Source: Faecalicatena contorta (GTDB taxonomy: Bacteria; Bacillota; Clostridia; Lachnospirales; Lachnospiraceae). Taken from it: a DNA stretch of 64,000 nucleotides. Shown one piece after another: positions 1 through 8,991 of the stretch. The notes beneath the pieces were generated by a model that saw only the letters and a list, made by a program, of their open reading frames with translations, did not search any database and had not been told where the DNA came from. Position 1 is the stretch's first letter. Every line of letters begins with the position of its first letter. The translations under genes and the position numbers were made by a program. The stretch covers positions 36,871-100,870 of the forward strand of contig NZ_JAFBIX010000010.1 in NCBI RefSeq assembly GCF_021531895.1, in the 5' to 3' direction.

Positions 1-2
1 GT

Positions 3-860
3 TCCATGGCTGAGCGAACAAAATTCGCAGCTTACCTGGCATACAGTGCAGCCATCAGTATCTTCATCTATCCAGTATCTGGTCACTGGATCTGGGGCGG
101 CGGTTTCTTATCAGAGTTAGGCTTTCATGATTTTGCCGGATCTACTGCAGTACATATGGTCGGCGGTATCTGTGCTTTTGTTGGTGCCATGATCCTTGGA
201 CCTCGTATTGGAAAATACGGCAAAGATGGCAAAGCAAAAGCGATTCCGGGACACAACCTTCCAATTGCAGCGCTTGGTGTATTCATCCTGTGGTTCTGCT
301 GGTTCGGATTCAACTGTGGTTCTACAACCGCTGCAACAACAAGCCTTGGACATATCGCTATGACAACCAACCTTGCAGCCGCTGCAGCAACCTTACTCGC
401 GATGATCGTAACCTGGATTCGTTATGGTAAGCCTGATGTATCTATGACATTCAACGGTTCTCTTGCCGGTCTCGTTGCAATCACTGCAGGATGTGACGTA
501 GTAAGTGAATGGGAAGCAATCATCATCGGTATCATCGCTGGTATCGTAGTCGTATTCTCCGTAGAGATTATCGACCAGAAAGTAAAAGTCGATGATCCAG
601 TTGGTGCTATCAGCGTTCACGGTGTCTGCGGTGCCCTTGGAACGATCCTTACCGGAGTATTTGGAGACGGATGTGATTTTGTAACACAGCTGATTGGTGT
701 TGGCGCAACAGCATTGTATGTACTCGTAATGGCATTCATTGTATTCAAGTTAATCGACAAGACAATCGGACTTCGAGTTTCCCGCGAGGAAGAGATCGAT
801 GGTCTGGATGTACACGAACATGGCTCTTCTGCTTACGCAGACTTCAATTTTAGAATATAG
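3..860 (+). CDS. amtB: Ammonium transporter (Amt family), 3' part, cut by window edge
   Basis: This is the C-terminal two thirds of an Amt/MEP/Rh ammonium channel, which moves ammonium across the cytoplasmic membrane. The reading frame is open to the window edge. The first visible residues (AERTKF) match an internal segment of E. coli AmtB (ALAERIRF), so about 120 N-terminal residues should lie upstream, and the ATG at 6 is internal. Visible marks are the twin pore histidines (TAVHMVGG and ISVHGVCG), the HNLP motif, WFGFNCGS, VDDP and several hydrophobic helices. The cytoplasmic tail after the last helix is charged. A GlnB/GlnK partner is often next to such genes but would lie outside the window. 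The gene ends 8 bp before a perfect hairpin shared with the convergent glycosidase. Confidence 0.95.
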   Translation, partial: SMAERTKFAAYLAYSAAISIFIYPVSGHWIWGGGFLSELGFHDFAGSTAVHMVGGICAFVGAMILGPRIGKYGKDGKAKAIPGHNLPIAALGVFILWFCWFGFNCGSTTAATTSLGHIAMTTNLAAAAATLLAMIVTWIRYGKPDVSMTFNGSLAGLVAITAGCDVVSEWEAIIIGIIAGIVVVFSVEIIDQKVKVDDPVGAISVHGVCGALGTILTGVFGDGCDFVTQLIGVGATALYVLVMAFIVFKLIDKTIGLRVSREEEIDGLDVHEHGSSAYADFNFRI

Positions 861-868
861 TACGAAAC

Positions 869-903
869 GGGGACGGGGGTTTTTTTCAAAAACCCCCGTC
901 CCC
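869..903. repeat. Type I repeat, solo hairpin copy (I-1); likely bidirectional terminator
   Basis: A perfect 16-bp inverted repeat (GGGGACGGGGGTTTTT and its complement, 3-nt loop) lies between the convergent amtB and GH2 genes. It is the hairpin part of the type I family without the GGGACAGGG blocks. The GH2 stop codon (TGA at 886-888) lies in its loop and arm, so the last residues of that protein (GDGGF) are encoded by the repeat. The T-rich stretches suggest termination in both directions. Confidence 0.8.
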
Positions 904-2616
904 CTCGTCAATTTTCACAATTTCTCGATCGTAGGTCAGGATTCCATTTACTTCTTCTTCCACATCAGACAACTGGGTGTAGATGGTTGCCGACAATCCT
1001 CGTGGGATGTTGGGAAGTATTTCTTTCTTTATCAGTTCTCGATAACCTCTGTTCAATTCTTTCTTTGACGTATACACACGATATCCATAGACACTTTGGT
1101 ACATACTATGTTCTGGGATCCGCCAGGAGAATCCTCCGAATTCCGTCAATGCCGTCGCTCTGGTCTCCGAGTGTACTTTCAATGGGAAGAAATAATCGTG
1201 GATACTGTGAATATCACCACCTCCCTGATCGAACCATCCGCTGGCCTGATCGATCAGCCTTGTATGATCCATCTCTCTTGCAATATTCGTCACTGCATTG
1301 GCATGAAACTGCCCCCATCCTTCGTTGAAGATGACCCAGGTTACAATGGACGGATGGCTATACAGATGCTCGATGGTTCTTCGCATCTCTTCCACAAACT
1401 GACGCCGTCCGCGTTCATTTCTCCTTCCCAGCAGCCACAGATAGGAATCTTTCATTTTTATATGTAAGAATTCCATTGCAGTCGCCAGGTACGTCACATG
1501 CCAGGCCTTGTATGGATTCCCTCCATTGACCATATCCTGCCACACCAACATTCCCAGGCGGTCACAGTGATAGTACCACCGCTGCGGTTCAATCTTCAGA
1601 TGCTTTCTGAGCATATTGAATCCCAGATCTTTCATTGTCTGAATATCGTAGATCATCGCCTCATCACAAGGCGGTGTATACAGCCCCTCCGGCCAATATC
1701 CCTGATCCAGTACCCCTTTTTGAAAATACGGCTGGTTATTCAAAAATATTCTTGGAATTCCTTTCGGATCTCTTGCCACACTAATCTTTCGCATGGCAGC
1801 GTAGCTTCGCACATGATCCGCTCCCATCTGCACTTCTATATTATATAGAAATGGATCTTCCGGGCTCCAGGGATGTGCCTGCGACAGCGGAATCAGAATC
1901 TCTTCTCCCACCCCTTTGGTCACCTGAAGTGGCTGCATTTCCTCAGACGATACGGTAATCGTCACCTCTTCTGCCAATTCCTTTTGAGAAGCCGTCACCT
2001 TGACCTGCAAGGCATTCTGATCATAAAGAGGTGTGACGATAATGTCCGTAATATATTGCTGCGGCACTTCTTCCATCCATACTGTCTGCCAGATTCCACT
2101 CTGCGCCGTATAAAACATACCTCCGCGCTTCAGCTTTTGTTTGCCCCTACTATAATAAGAAGCATCACTGTAATCTTGCACCATCACCAGCAACTCATTC
2201 GCTGTATCCGACAAAGCCTCCGTCACATCTACAGTAAAAGGCAGATATCCTCCCAGATGTCTTTTCAGAAGCTTTCCATTCACATACACGACCGCATACT
2301 GGTCTACCGCACCAAAATGCAACAGCCACCGTTTTCCTTCTGTCGGCTGCACTTGCCCGGGCAGTGCCCGATGATACCAGAGATATTCTGTCGGCTGCAG
2401 CTGGCGGTTCACTCCCGAAAGATCTGCTTCTGGAGAAAAAGGCACCAGAATTGTGCCATCATATACCTCTGGTTTGGTTCCTTCTCTGGTAATAGCATAG
2501 TCCCAACGCCCGTTCAGATTCACATAACTGTCTCGTTCCATCCGTGGCCTTGGATATTCCTCTAACACATGATTCTCATCTACTCGGTCTGCCCACCTTG
2601 TCCGAAGTCTTTTCAT
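886..2616 (-). CDS. Glycoside hydrolase family 2 protein
   Basis: This 576-residue enzyme has the GH2 layout: an N-terminal sugar-binding jelly roll (LNGRWDYAI, WYHRALPG, VYVNGK, GGYLPFTVDVT), an Ig-like middle domain, and a C-terminal TIM barrel. The acid/base Glu is visible in VIFNEGWGQ and the likely nucleophile in ALTEFGGFSW. GH2 members cleave beta-galactosides, glucuronides or mannosides. The true substrate cannot be read from sequence. No signal peptide is seen, so it should act in the cytosol on imported sugars. The start was set at the ATG at 2616, which is 8 nt after AAGGAG. The GTG at 2625 overlaps that ribosome-binding site. It follows the phosphopantetheinyl transferase gene by 12 bp in one operon. 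Its 3' end lies inside repeat I-1. Confidence 0.92.
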   Translation of the reverse strand: MKRLRTRWADRVDENHVLEEYPRPRMERDSYVNLNGRWDYAITREGTKPEVYDGTILVPFSPEADLSGVNRQLQPTEYLWYHRALPGQVQPTEGKRWLLHFGAVDQYAVVYVNGKLLKRHLGGYLPFTVDVTEALSDTANELLVMVQDYSDASYYSRGKQKLKRGGMFYTAQSGIWQTVWMEEVPQQYITDIIVTPLYDQNALQVKVTASQKELAEEVTITVSSEEMQPLQVTKGVGEEILIPLSQAHPWSPEDPFLYNIEVQMGADHVRSYAAMRKISVARDPKGIPRIFLNNQPYFQKGVLDQGYWPEGLYTPPCDEAMIYDIQTMKDLGFNMLRKHLKIEPQRWYYHCDRLGMLVWQDMVNGGNPYKAWHVTYLATAMEFLHIKMKDSYLWLLGRRNERGRRQFVEEMRRTIEHLYSHPSIVTWVIFNEGWGQFHANAVTNIAREMDHTRLIDQASGWFDQGGGDIHSIHDYFFPLKVHSETRATALTEFGGFSWRIPEHSMYQSVYGYRVYTSKKELNRGYRELIKKEILPNIPRGLSATIYTQLSDVEEEVNGILTYDREIVKIDEGDGGF

Positions 2617-2628
2617 CACATCCACTCC

Positions 2629-3252
2629 TTACAATTCTAATAGATAAAGCTGCTTATCAATCTCTGGATCCGTGGTACAGACTGCAATCCCTGCATCCAC
2701 ATTGGCCCTATGATACTCTTGATAATAATATCTCTCTGGGAATTCTTCCGGCTGATCTTTTAGATAAGGGCTGTCATTCTCATCCCATCCAATCTCGAAT
2801 GAACGTGTATCCAGCGCCATGCCCCGCCGAGTTGCCTTCAGAAAGCTCTCCTTCAACACCCAATACCGGAAGAATCGTCGTGTCCGCTCCTGCTCCTCAG
2901 TCTGCATCAGGTGCTCATATTCCGCCTGACAGAAGAACCTCCTTGCCACCGCTTCCCGCAAGTCCTTGACCACTTCCAGGTCACACCCTACTTTGGCTCC
3001 TTGCGTATCACTGAACGCACACAGCACATAATTTCCCGAATGAGAGAGATTATAGACAACCTCATCGAGTAAACCATACCGTTCTTTTACCCGCATCCAC
3101 AGACTCCACGCTCCTACACTTTGTGCCCGGTCAATCAGATGATGATGCCTGTCAGCCTTCTCCTTACGCCATTCGGGAAGTTCTCGATAATATGTCCGAT
3201 ATGTTTCTTCTATTAATAATGGGGTGATATCTGCCATCCAGACTCTTACCAT
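2629..3252 (-). CDS. 4'-phosphopantetheinyl transferase, Sfp type
   Basis: This 207-residue protein transfers phosphopantetheine from CoA to carrier-protein serines. The family signature is present: VGCDLEVVKDL (Mg2+-binding Asp and Glu) and WVLKESFLKAT (the conserved WxxKES helix), plus a histidine-rich turn (RHHHLID) near residue 38. The length fits the single-chain Sfp/pseudo-dimer type rather than the short AcpS. The start at 3252 was chosen because AGGAGG precedes it by 5 nt. Upstream in-frame codons look non-coding. It is first in a two-gene operon with the GH2 glycosidase. No polyketide or non-ribosomal peptide gene is visible nearby, so the carrier protein is unknown. It may serve the primary acyl carrier protein. 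Confidence 0.93.
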   Translation of the reverse strand: MVRVWMADITPLLIEETYRTYYRELPEWRKEKADRHHHLIDRAQSVGAWSLWMRVKERYGLLDEVVYNLSHSGNYVLCAFSDTQGAKVGCDLEVVKDLREAVARRFFCQAEYEHLMQTEEQERTRRFFRYWVLKESFLKATRRGMALDTRSFEIGWDENDSPYLKDQPEEFPERYYYQEYHRANVDAGIAVCTTDPEIDKQLYLLEL

Positions 3253-3349
3253 AATTGCCTCCTGCACTTTTGACGATCTTATAGGAATTCTATTTCTACT
3301 ATTATATATGTAGTGTACCACAGATTATAAAATATTTTCCAAAAAAGTG

Positions 3350-3378
3350 TTGACATTCAAATATTCATGCGTTAGTAT
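3350..3378 (+). promoter_or_regulatory. Sigma-A promoter for aroF operon
   Basis: TTGACA (3350-3355) and TAGTAT (3373-3378) are separated by exactly 17 bp, about 90 bp before the aroF start. This is a near-consensus housekeeping promoter. Confidence 0.7.
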
Positions 3379-3469
3379 AACATTAGTTTTTCGCACTTTA
3401 AACAGTTAAAGTTTTACAGTGTGAATATTTAGACAATCTGACAAGTATTGAAATATATGGAGGAGTACT

Positions 3470-4486
3470 ATGATTATTGTATTAAAACCACGCGCGACGA
3501 AAGATGACTTGTCCCGTGTCGAGCAATTGATCAAGAGGAAGGGTCTGGACACTCATGTTGTGGAAGGTGCTGAGATGACCATCATCGGATGTATTGGGGA
3601 CACAACGCAGGTTGACCCGAAACTCTTTGAAGTAGACAAGGCTGTTGATAAGGTTATGCACGTTCAAGAACCTTACAAACTGGCGAACCGTGCATTCCAT
3701 CCAGAAGACTCCATCGTAGATGTATCTGGTGTTAAGGTCGGCGGCGGTCATCTGGCATTGATTGCCGGTCCTTGCTCTGTCGAATCTGTTGACCAGGTTC
3801 TGGAGATTGCAAAGGCTGCCAAAGCTTCCGGTGCTAATTTATTAAGAGGCGGTGCTTTCAAACCTAGAACCAGCCCTTATTCTTTCCAGGGCCTTGGACT
3901 GGAAGGTCTGGACATCTTATGTGAAGCCAAAGCTGCAACTGGTCTTCCAATCGTAACAGAACTGATGTCCCCACAATATCTGGATGTTTTCAACGAAAAA
4001 GTCGATCTGATCCAGATTGGCGCCCGCAACATGCAGAACTTCGATCTCTTAAAGCAGTTAGGACAGCTTGACCGTCCGATTCTCTTAAAGAGAGGTCTCA
4101 ACGCGACCTATGAAGAATGGATCATGTCCGCAGAATATATCATGGCTGCCGGTAATGAAAATGTCATCCTCTGCGAACGCGGAATCCGTACTTTTGAAAC
4201 TTACACCAGAAATACTCTGGATCTCCAGAGCATTCCGGTGCTCCGCAGACTGACACATCTCCCTGTTGTCGTAGACCCAAGCCACGCCGGCGGTAAATGG
4301 TGGCTTGTAGAACCAATGGCAAAGGCTGCGATCGCTGCAGGCGCAGACGGACTCATGGTAGAAGTCCACAATGACCCGGAATGTGCGCTGTGTGATGGTG
4401 CGCAGTCATTAAAACCCGCCAAATACGATACCCTTATCAAAGAAGTTTCCCAGATTGCCAAAGTGATCGGGAAGCAGATGTCATAA
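3470..4486 (+). CDS. aroF: 3-deoxy-7-phosphoheptulonate synthase (DAHP synthase, type I-beta)
   Basis: The enzyme condenses phosphoenolpyruvate and erythrose 4-phosphate, the first step of aromatic amino acid synthesis. The 338-residue chain has an N-terminal ferredoxin-like regulatory domain (about residues 1-70, typical of the Thermotoga/Clostridia form). The TIM-barrel catalytic domain follows, with LIAGPCSVES, LRGGAFKPRTSPYSFQG, QIGARNMQN, LKRGL and VVVDPSHAGGK. The metal ligands Cys (GPC), His (PSHAGG), Glu and Asp are in place. GGAGG precedes the ATG. It heads an operon with aroB 13 bp downstream and then an SDR gene. Feedback control through the N-terminal domain is known for the family and inferred here. 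Confidence 0.97.
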   Translation: MIIVLKPRATKDDLSRVEQLIKRKGLDTHVVEGAEMTIIGCIGDTTQVDPKLFEVDKAVDKVMHVQEPYKLANRAFHPEDSIVDVSGVKVGGGHLALIAGPCSVESVDQVLEIAKAAKASGANLLRGGAFKPRTSPYSFQGLGLEGLDILCEAKAATGLPIVTELMSPQYLDVFNEKVDLIQIGARNMQNFDLLKQLGQLDRPILLKRGLNATYEEWIMSAEYIMAAGNENVILCERGIRTFETYTRNTLDLQSIPVLRRLTHLPVVVDPSHAGGKWWLVEPMAKAAIAAGADGLMVEVHNDPECALCDGAQSLKPAKYDTLIKEVSQIAKVIGKQMS

Positions 4487-4499
4487 TCAGGAGTAACCT

Positions 4500-5561
4500 A
4501 TGAAGTTAACCGTGAATCTGGGAAAAAACAGCTATCCCATCTATATTGAAAATAACATCCTGTCCCAGGCCGCTTCTTATATCGCTGACGTGTTCTCTGG
4601 CAAACGAATCATGATCATCTCAGATGATCATGTATTTCCTCTCTATGGAGAGAAACTCATTGCCGGACTATCAGACAGTTACGAATGCCACCATGTTGTA
4701 CTTCCTCACGGAGAAGCCACAAAAGATTTCCAGACACTCCCCGGCGTCTACAGTGCTATGCTTAACGCCAAGATCTCCCGGAGTGATCTGGTCATCGCAC
4801 TTGGCGGCGGCGTCATTGGTGATCTGGCTGGTTTTGCCGCATCCAGTTACCTGCGCGGTGTCAAGTTGGTACAGATTCCAACATCACTTCTCGCACAGGT
4901 AGATTCTTCCGTCGGCGGCAAGGTCGCTGTAGACTTGCCACAAGGAAAGAATCTGGTTGGCGCATTCTATCAGCCCGCACTGGTACTCATTGATCCGTTG
5001 GTACTGAACACATTGGAGGAACGATTTATCAGCGATGGTATGGGAGAGGTTATCAAATACGGCTGTATCAAAGATGCACAATTATTCCACACCTTGGAAT
5101 CGCACAGTTCTTTTGATGATCTGAAAGAAGAACTGCCTGCCATCATTCAACGATGCGTAGATATCAAACGCGTGGTTGTAGAACACGATCAATTCGACAC
5201 TGGCGAACGTATGCTCCTGAACTTCGGACATACGCTCGGACATACCATCGAACAACATTTTAACTATGGAAGAGAAAGCCATGGAGAGGCCGTGTCCATC
5301 GGCATGTACCAGCTCACGCTGCTGGCCGAAGCCCAGGGTCTGACCGCCTCCGGAACCGCTGACCGCATACGAAAAGTATTGGATATATATGGTCTGCCTC
5401 ATGCGTGCAATCTGCCGCTTCGAGATCTGACCGCAGCAATTGCTCTTGACAAGAAAAATCTGAACAACAAGTTAAATATTATCCTGTTGCATGATATCGG
5501 CTCCAGTTATATATACCCTGCAACCATTGAATTTTTTAACCAATATGATCAAAACATATAA
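4500..5561 (+). CDS. aroB: 3-dehydroquinate synthase
   Basis: AroB converts DAHP to 3-dehydroquinate, the second shikimate step, using NAD and a divalent metal. The 353-residue length is normal. Family motifs are the NAD-binding GGGVIGDLAGFAAS, RGVKLVQIPTSLLAQVDSSVGGKVAVD, the metal-binding Glu in GMGEVIKYG, and the two His segments LNFGHTLGHTIE and SHGEAVSIGM. A ribosome-binding site (AGGAG) lies in the 13-bp gap after aroF, which supports co-transcription. The remaining shikimate genes are not in the window. Confidence 0.97.
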   Translation: MKLTVNLGKNSYPIYIENNILSQAASYIADVFSGKRIMIISDDHVFPLYGEKLIAGLSDSYECHHVVLPHGEATKDFQTLPGVYSAMLNAKISRSDLVIALGGGVIGDLAGFAASSYLRGVKLVQIPTSLLAQVDSSVGGKVAVDLPQGKNLVGAFYQPALVLIDPLVLNTLEERFISDGMGEVIKYGCIKDAQLFHTLESHSSFDDLKEELPAIIQRCVDIKRVVVEHDQFDTGERMLLNFGHTLGHTIEQHFNYGRESHGEAVSIGMYQLTLLAEAQGLTASGTADRIRKVLDIYGLPHACNLPLRDLTAAIALDKKNLNNKLNIILLHDIGSSYIYPATIEFFNQYDQNI

Positions 5562-5576
5562 TATGGAGGAATCATC

Positions 5577-6320
5577 ATGAAATTAGAAGGAAAAATCGCC
5601 ATCATAACCGGCGCCGGAAAGGGAATCGGACGTGAAGCCGCACTGGCTGTCGCCGCTGAAGGTGCCACCGTCGTTGCTGTCGCAAGAACACAGGCAGACC
5701 TGGATGAAACAGTAAGAATGATCGAAGATAACGGTGGAAAGGCAATCTCTTTGTCCCACGACCTTACCATAGAGGCTGAAGTCCAGGCTATGGTAGATAC
5801 TGTAGTAGAAAAATACGGAAGGATCGACATTCTGGTCAATAATGCCGGCGGATATCCAAAGGAAATCTATAAGAACATTGAGCATCAGGCAATCAAACTC
5901 TGGGAGTGGTCCGAAGAACAATGGGATCAGATCATCAAGACCAACATCAAGATTCCATTCTTCTGCTTCAAGCATGTTCTGCCAGTAATGATAAAGCAGG
6001 GCAGCGGACGAGTTGTCAGCGTTTCTTCCAGAATGGGAAGAATTGCATCTCAGATGGGTGCTTATTCTGTCGCCAAAGGCGCCATCGTCACCATGACCAA
6101 GACAGCCGCTATCCAGACCAAAGAATACGGCATCCAAGTCAATGCAGTAGCACCGGCAATCGTCGACACTCCGGGACAGCGCGTATATAATCACTCCGTC
6201 GGACAGGATGATGCGGTTATGGGAAGCGCCACAGATGTAGCCAACGCCATCGTCTACTTACTGACCGATGCACCTCTGGTCATGACCGGACAATGTATCG
6301 ATCTATATACAACAGTATAA
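5577..6320 (+). CDS. SDR family NAD(P)-dependent oxidoreductase
   Basis: This 247-residue short-chain dehydrogenase has the cofactor motif TGAGKGIG (residues about 11-18), NNAGG, the catalytic Ser (VSVSSRMG) and YSVAKGA (the YxxxK pair). It resembles FabG and hydroxysteroid dehydrogenases, but the substrate cannot be assigned. It starts 15 bp after aroB with a GGAGG site, so it belongs to the aroF-aroB operon. An aromatic-pathway role is possible but not shown. Compared with a standard FabG, it has an extra segment between NNAGG and the helix leading to the active site (YPKEIYKNIEHQAIKLWEW), which may shape the substrate pocket. Confidence 0.88.
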   Translation: MKLEGKIAIITGAGKGIGREAALAVAAEGATVVAVARTQADLDETVRMIEDNGGKAISLSHDLTIEAEVQAMVDTVVEKYGRIDILVNNAGGYPKEIYKNIEHQAIKLWEWSEEQWDQIIKTNIKIPFFCFKHVLPVMIKQGSGRVVSVSSRMGRIASQMGAYSVAKGAIVTMTKTAAIQTKEYGIQVNAVAPAIVDTPGQRVYNHSVGQDDAVMGSATDVANAIVYLLTDAPLVMTGQCIDLYTTV

Positions 6321-6336
6321 GAACAGTATAAAATGC

Positions 6337-6368
6337 AAAAATCGTTGCCTTCGAAGCGACGATTTTTT
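6337..6368 (+). terminator. Rho-independent terminator after the aroF-aroB-SDR operon
   Basis: An inverted repeat (AAAATCGT-GC ... GC-ACGATTTT) is closed by a short loop and followed by a T run 17 bp after the SDR stop codon. Confidence 0.8.
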
Positions 6369-6587
6369 ATGTCAGATATACATAGTTACATATAAGCAAT
6401 AAAATAGGACTGCATGTTTGGGAGGAGTGCAGCCCTGAGGAAAAAGTTATGAAAAAGAATTTAAGTGTTGTTCCTTAGAACAATTATAGTATACCCAGAA
6501 TCTGTGATGAAAATGTGATGAAAATGCAAACTAATTGTTAACATTTTGAAACACAAATATGAAACAACCGCTAAATATGTGCAAAAA
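6369..6587. other. Intergenic stretch with no assignable gene
   Basis: This AT-rich gap lies between the SDR terminator and repeat II-1. It contains a GGAGG followed by a nine-codon frame (MKKNLSVVP, 6448-6477), which is too short to call. No riboswitch or tRNA was recognised. Both flanking genes end towards the gap. Confidence 0.4.
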
Positions 6588-6643
6588 GGTACAGGGCATT
6601 TTACAAAAGGGGACGTAGTATTTTGCAAAAATACTACGTCCCC
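6588..6643. repeat. Type II repeat copy II-1
   Basis: A GGTACAGGGCA block (6588) is followed by a 35-bp near-perfect hairpin with GGGGACGTAG arms (6609-6643). The middle GGTACACCACA block of full copies is missing. It lies just beyond the 3' end of the minus-strand sugar kinase and may act as its terminator. Confidence 0.8.
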
Positions 6644-6654
6644 TTTTTACCTTT

Positions 6655-8247
6655 TTATAGTTCTTCACATGCTTTCCGCTCTATATCCAGACCTTTTTTG
6701 TATCTTTCCATGAATACTTCGTATCCTGCCACTCCTTCTGGGTCTGGATCGATTCTTGAGCCTGCATCTTCGCCGAATACTTTATGATTCAGATAATCGC
6801 CCAATGCTTCGCCTTCTTCTTTTTGTACCATGTATGCCGCAAGGATTGCCATTCCCCAGGGGCCGCCTTCTCCTGCGGTCTCCATGACTACAACCGGTGT
6901 ATTGATGGCATCTGCCAGGACTTTCTGTCCTACGCCTTTGGTCTTGAACAATCCGCCGTGTCCCAGGACGGTATCAATCTCTACGCCTTCTTCTTTGGTG
7001 AGGATATCCATTCCGACTTTGATGACGCCTAACGCTGTATATAGATGGGAGCGCATAAAGTTTGCCAGGGTGAACTTGCTCTCTGGGGTTCTTACTACCA
7101 TCGGTCTTCCTTTTTCAACCGCTGTAATTGGCTCTCCTGCATAATTTCCGTAAGAGAGGATTCCTCCACAGTCAACATCGCCTTCCAGCGCTTTGTTATA
7201 AAGGGTACCATACATCTTATCCATGCCTACATCTGCACCGATGCTGTCTGCAAATTCTTTGAAAAGGCCTACCCAGGCGTTCAGGTCAGTGGTTCCGTTA
7301 TTGGAGTGTACCATTGCCACAAGGCTTCCGTCTGGTGTCGTAACCATGTCAATCTCTGTATGCAGGTTTTTCAATGGCTTCTCCAGTACTACCATAGAGA
7401 AGAAGGATGTTCCTGCGGAAATGTTGCTGGTGCGCTTGGCAACGCTGTTGGTCGCTACCATTCCGGTTCCTGCATCTCCTTCCGGTGCACACAACGGAAT
7501 TCCAGCTTCCAGATTGCCAGATTCATCCAGAAGTCTTGCTCCCTCTTCCGTCAAGACTCCGGCTGCCTCTCCTGCCACCAGCACTTTTGGCAGAATCTCT
7601 CGAATCTTCCACGGATAATTCTTATCTGCCACGAGATGATCGAACTTCTGAATCATCTCTTCGTCATAATCTCCGGTTGCCATATCAATCGGGAACATAC
7701 CGGAAGCATCGCCAACTCCCAGCACTTTCTCTCCCGTCATCTTCCAGTGAATGTATCCTGCAAGTGTCGTCATATAGGTAATATCCTTTACATGATCTGC
7801 ATCATCCAGGATTGCCTGATACAGATGTGCGATACTCCATCTCAGAGGAATATTATACTGGAACAGATCAATCAGAACCTCAGCCGCTGCACCTGTATTA
7901 CTATTTCTCCAGGTTGCAAATGGCGCCAGAAGATTTCCTTCCTTATCAAATGCCATATATCCGTGCATCATCGCGCTGAAGCCGATTGCTCCAAGCTTTT
8001 TAATCACAACTCCATATTCTTTCTGCACATTCTCTGCCAGATCTCTGTAGCTATCTCTCAAACCTGTCCAGATATCATCGAGCGTATACGTCCAGATACC
8101 ATTTTCGAAACGATTTTCCCAACTGTGACTTCCAGATGCGATTGGATTGTGATTCTCATCGATCAATACGGACTTAATCCTCGTAGAGCCAAATTCAATT
8201 CCAAGAAATGCTCTTCCGCTCTCGATCAATTGCTTTACATCACTCAT
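6655..8247 (-). CDS. FGGY-family carbohydrate kinase (probable ribulokinase)
   Basis: This 530-residue kinase carries the FGGY phosphate motif at its N-terminus ([17 protein letters not shown]) and later [30 protein letters not shown] and [13 protein letters not shown]. These are the ATP- and sugar-binding segments of the family. It sits directly downstream of araD and the araA remnant, so L-ribulose is the expected substrate. Family members of this subgroup are often annotated only as 'ATPase'. The start at 8247 is preferred because AGGAGG lies 9 nt upstream. The ATG at 8253 would leave only 3 nt. The gene ends 11 bp before repeat II-1. Confidence 0.88.
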   Translation of the reverse strand: MSDVKQLIESGRAFLGIEFGSTRIKSVLIDENHNPIASGSHSWENRFENGIWTYTLDDIWTGLRDSYRDLAENVQKEYGVVIKKLGAIGFSAMMHGYMAFDKEGNLLAPFATWRNSNTGAAAEVLIDLFQYNIPLRWSIAHLYQAILDDADHVKDITYMTTLAGYIHWKMTGEKVLGVGDASGMFPIDMATGDYDEEMIQKFDHLVADKNYPWKIREILPKVLVAGEAAGVLTEEGARLLDESGNLEAGIPLCAPEGDAGTGMVATNSVAKRTSNISAGTSFFSMVVLEKPLKNLHTEIDMVTTPDGSLVAMVHSNNGTTDLNAWVGLFKEFADSIGADVGMDKMYGTLYNKALEGDVDCGGILSYGNYAGEPITAVEKGRPMVVRTPESKFTLANFMRSHLYTALGVIKVGMDILTKEEGVEIDTVLGHGGLFKTKGVGQKVLADAINTPVVVMETAGEGGPWGMAILAAYMVQKEEGEALGDYLNHKVFGEDAGSRIDPDPEGVAGYEVFMERYKKGLDIERKACEEL

Positions 8248-8270
8248 GTTCATTAGCCTCCTCTTATTTT

Positions 8271-8972
8271 TTATTTCCCCGGCTGCCCGTAATAAGCATT
8301 CGCGCCGTGTTTTCTATAATAGTGCTTATCCTGCAGTTCCTGCGGCGCAGGCTGATTCTGTGGATTGATCATCTCACAGCGTGCTGCCATCTTCGCCACT
8401 TCTTCCAGAACCACTGCATTATGTACTGCCTCATGGGCATCCTTTCCCCAGGTAAATGGTCCATGATTCTTACACAATACCGCCGGTGTCGCAGCGTAAT
8501 CCAGTCCATTTTTCTCAAATTCATCTGCAATCAGGATTCCCGTATTCTTCTCGTATGCTTCTTCAATCTCCTCTTTTGTCAGATTTCTCACACAAGGAAT
8601 CTCCCCATAGAGATAATCCGCATGGGTCGTCCCATAACATGGAATTCCTCTTCCGGCCTGCGCCCAGCTCGTTGCCCATGAAGAATGCGTATGTACGATT
8701 CCTCCTACGTTCGGGAAGCGATTGTAAAGAACAACATGGGTATCAGTATCGGAAGACGGATTATATCTTCCTTCTACTTTATTACCGTCCAGATCCACAA
8801 CCACCATATCTTCCGGTGTCAGCTTCTCATATTCTACTCCACTCGGCTTAATGACGAACAAGCCACTCTCTCGGTCAATACCACTTACATTTCCCCAGGT
8901 AAATGTTACCAGATCGTATTTGGGGAGAAGCATATTCGCTTCATATACTTCTTGTTTTAATTTTTCAAGCAT
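8271..8972 (-). CDS. araD: L-ribulose-5-phosphate 4-epimerase
   Basis: AraD converts L-ribulose 5-phosphate to D-xylulose 5-phosphate, feeding arabinose into the pentose phosphate pathway. The 233-residue class II aldolase-fold protein shows [19 protein letters not shown], the zinc-binding [11 protein letters not shown] and HGPFTWG. The zinc ligands (two His of HTH and the His of NHGPF) are present. It lies between araA' and the kinase in a three-gene minus-strand operon with spacings of 19 and 23 bp. AGG-type ribosome-binding bases lie before the ATG. No defect was seen in this gene. Confidence 0.95.
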   Translation of the reverse strand: MLEKLKQEVYEANMLLPKYDLVTFTWGNVSGIDRESGLFVIKPSGVEYEKLTPEDMVVVDLDGNKVEGRYNPSSDTDTHVVLYNRFPNVGGIVHTHSSWATSWAQAGRGIPCYGTTHADYLYGEIPCVRNLTKEEIEEAYEKNTGILIADEFEKNGLDYAATPAVLCKNHGPFTWGKDAHEAVHNAVVLEEVAKMAARCEMINPQNQPAPQELQDKHYYRKHGANAYYGQPGK

Positions 8973-8991
8973 CTTTTCCTACCTCTTCTTA

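Noticed and set aside
987..2969. Several long plus-strand frames opposite the GH2 and transferase genes
   Set aside because: They are antisense shadows of two well-supported minus-strand genes and have no coding motifs.
6448..6477. Nine-codon frame MKKNLSVVP after a GGAGG
   Set aside because: It is too short and isolated to distinguish from chance, and the ribosome-binding site is 20 nt away.
7045..8256. A 403-residue plus-strand frame opposite the sugar kinase
   Set aside because: It is rich in Cys and Ser as expected from an antisense shadow, and the kinase frame is unambiguous.
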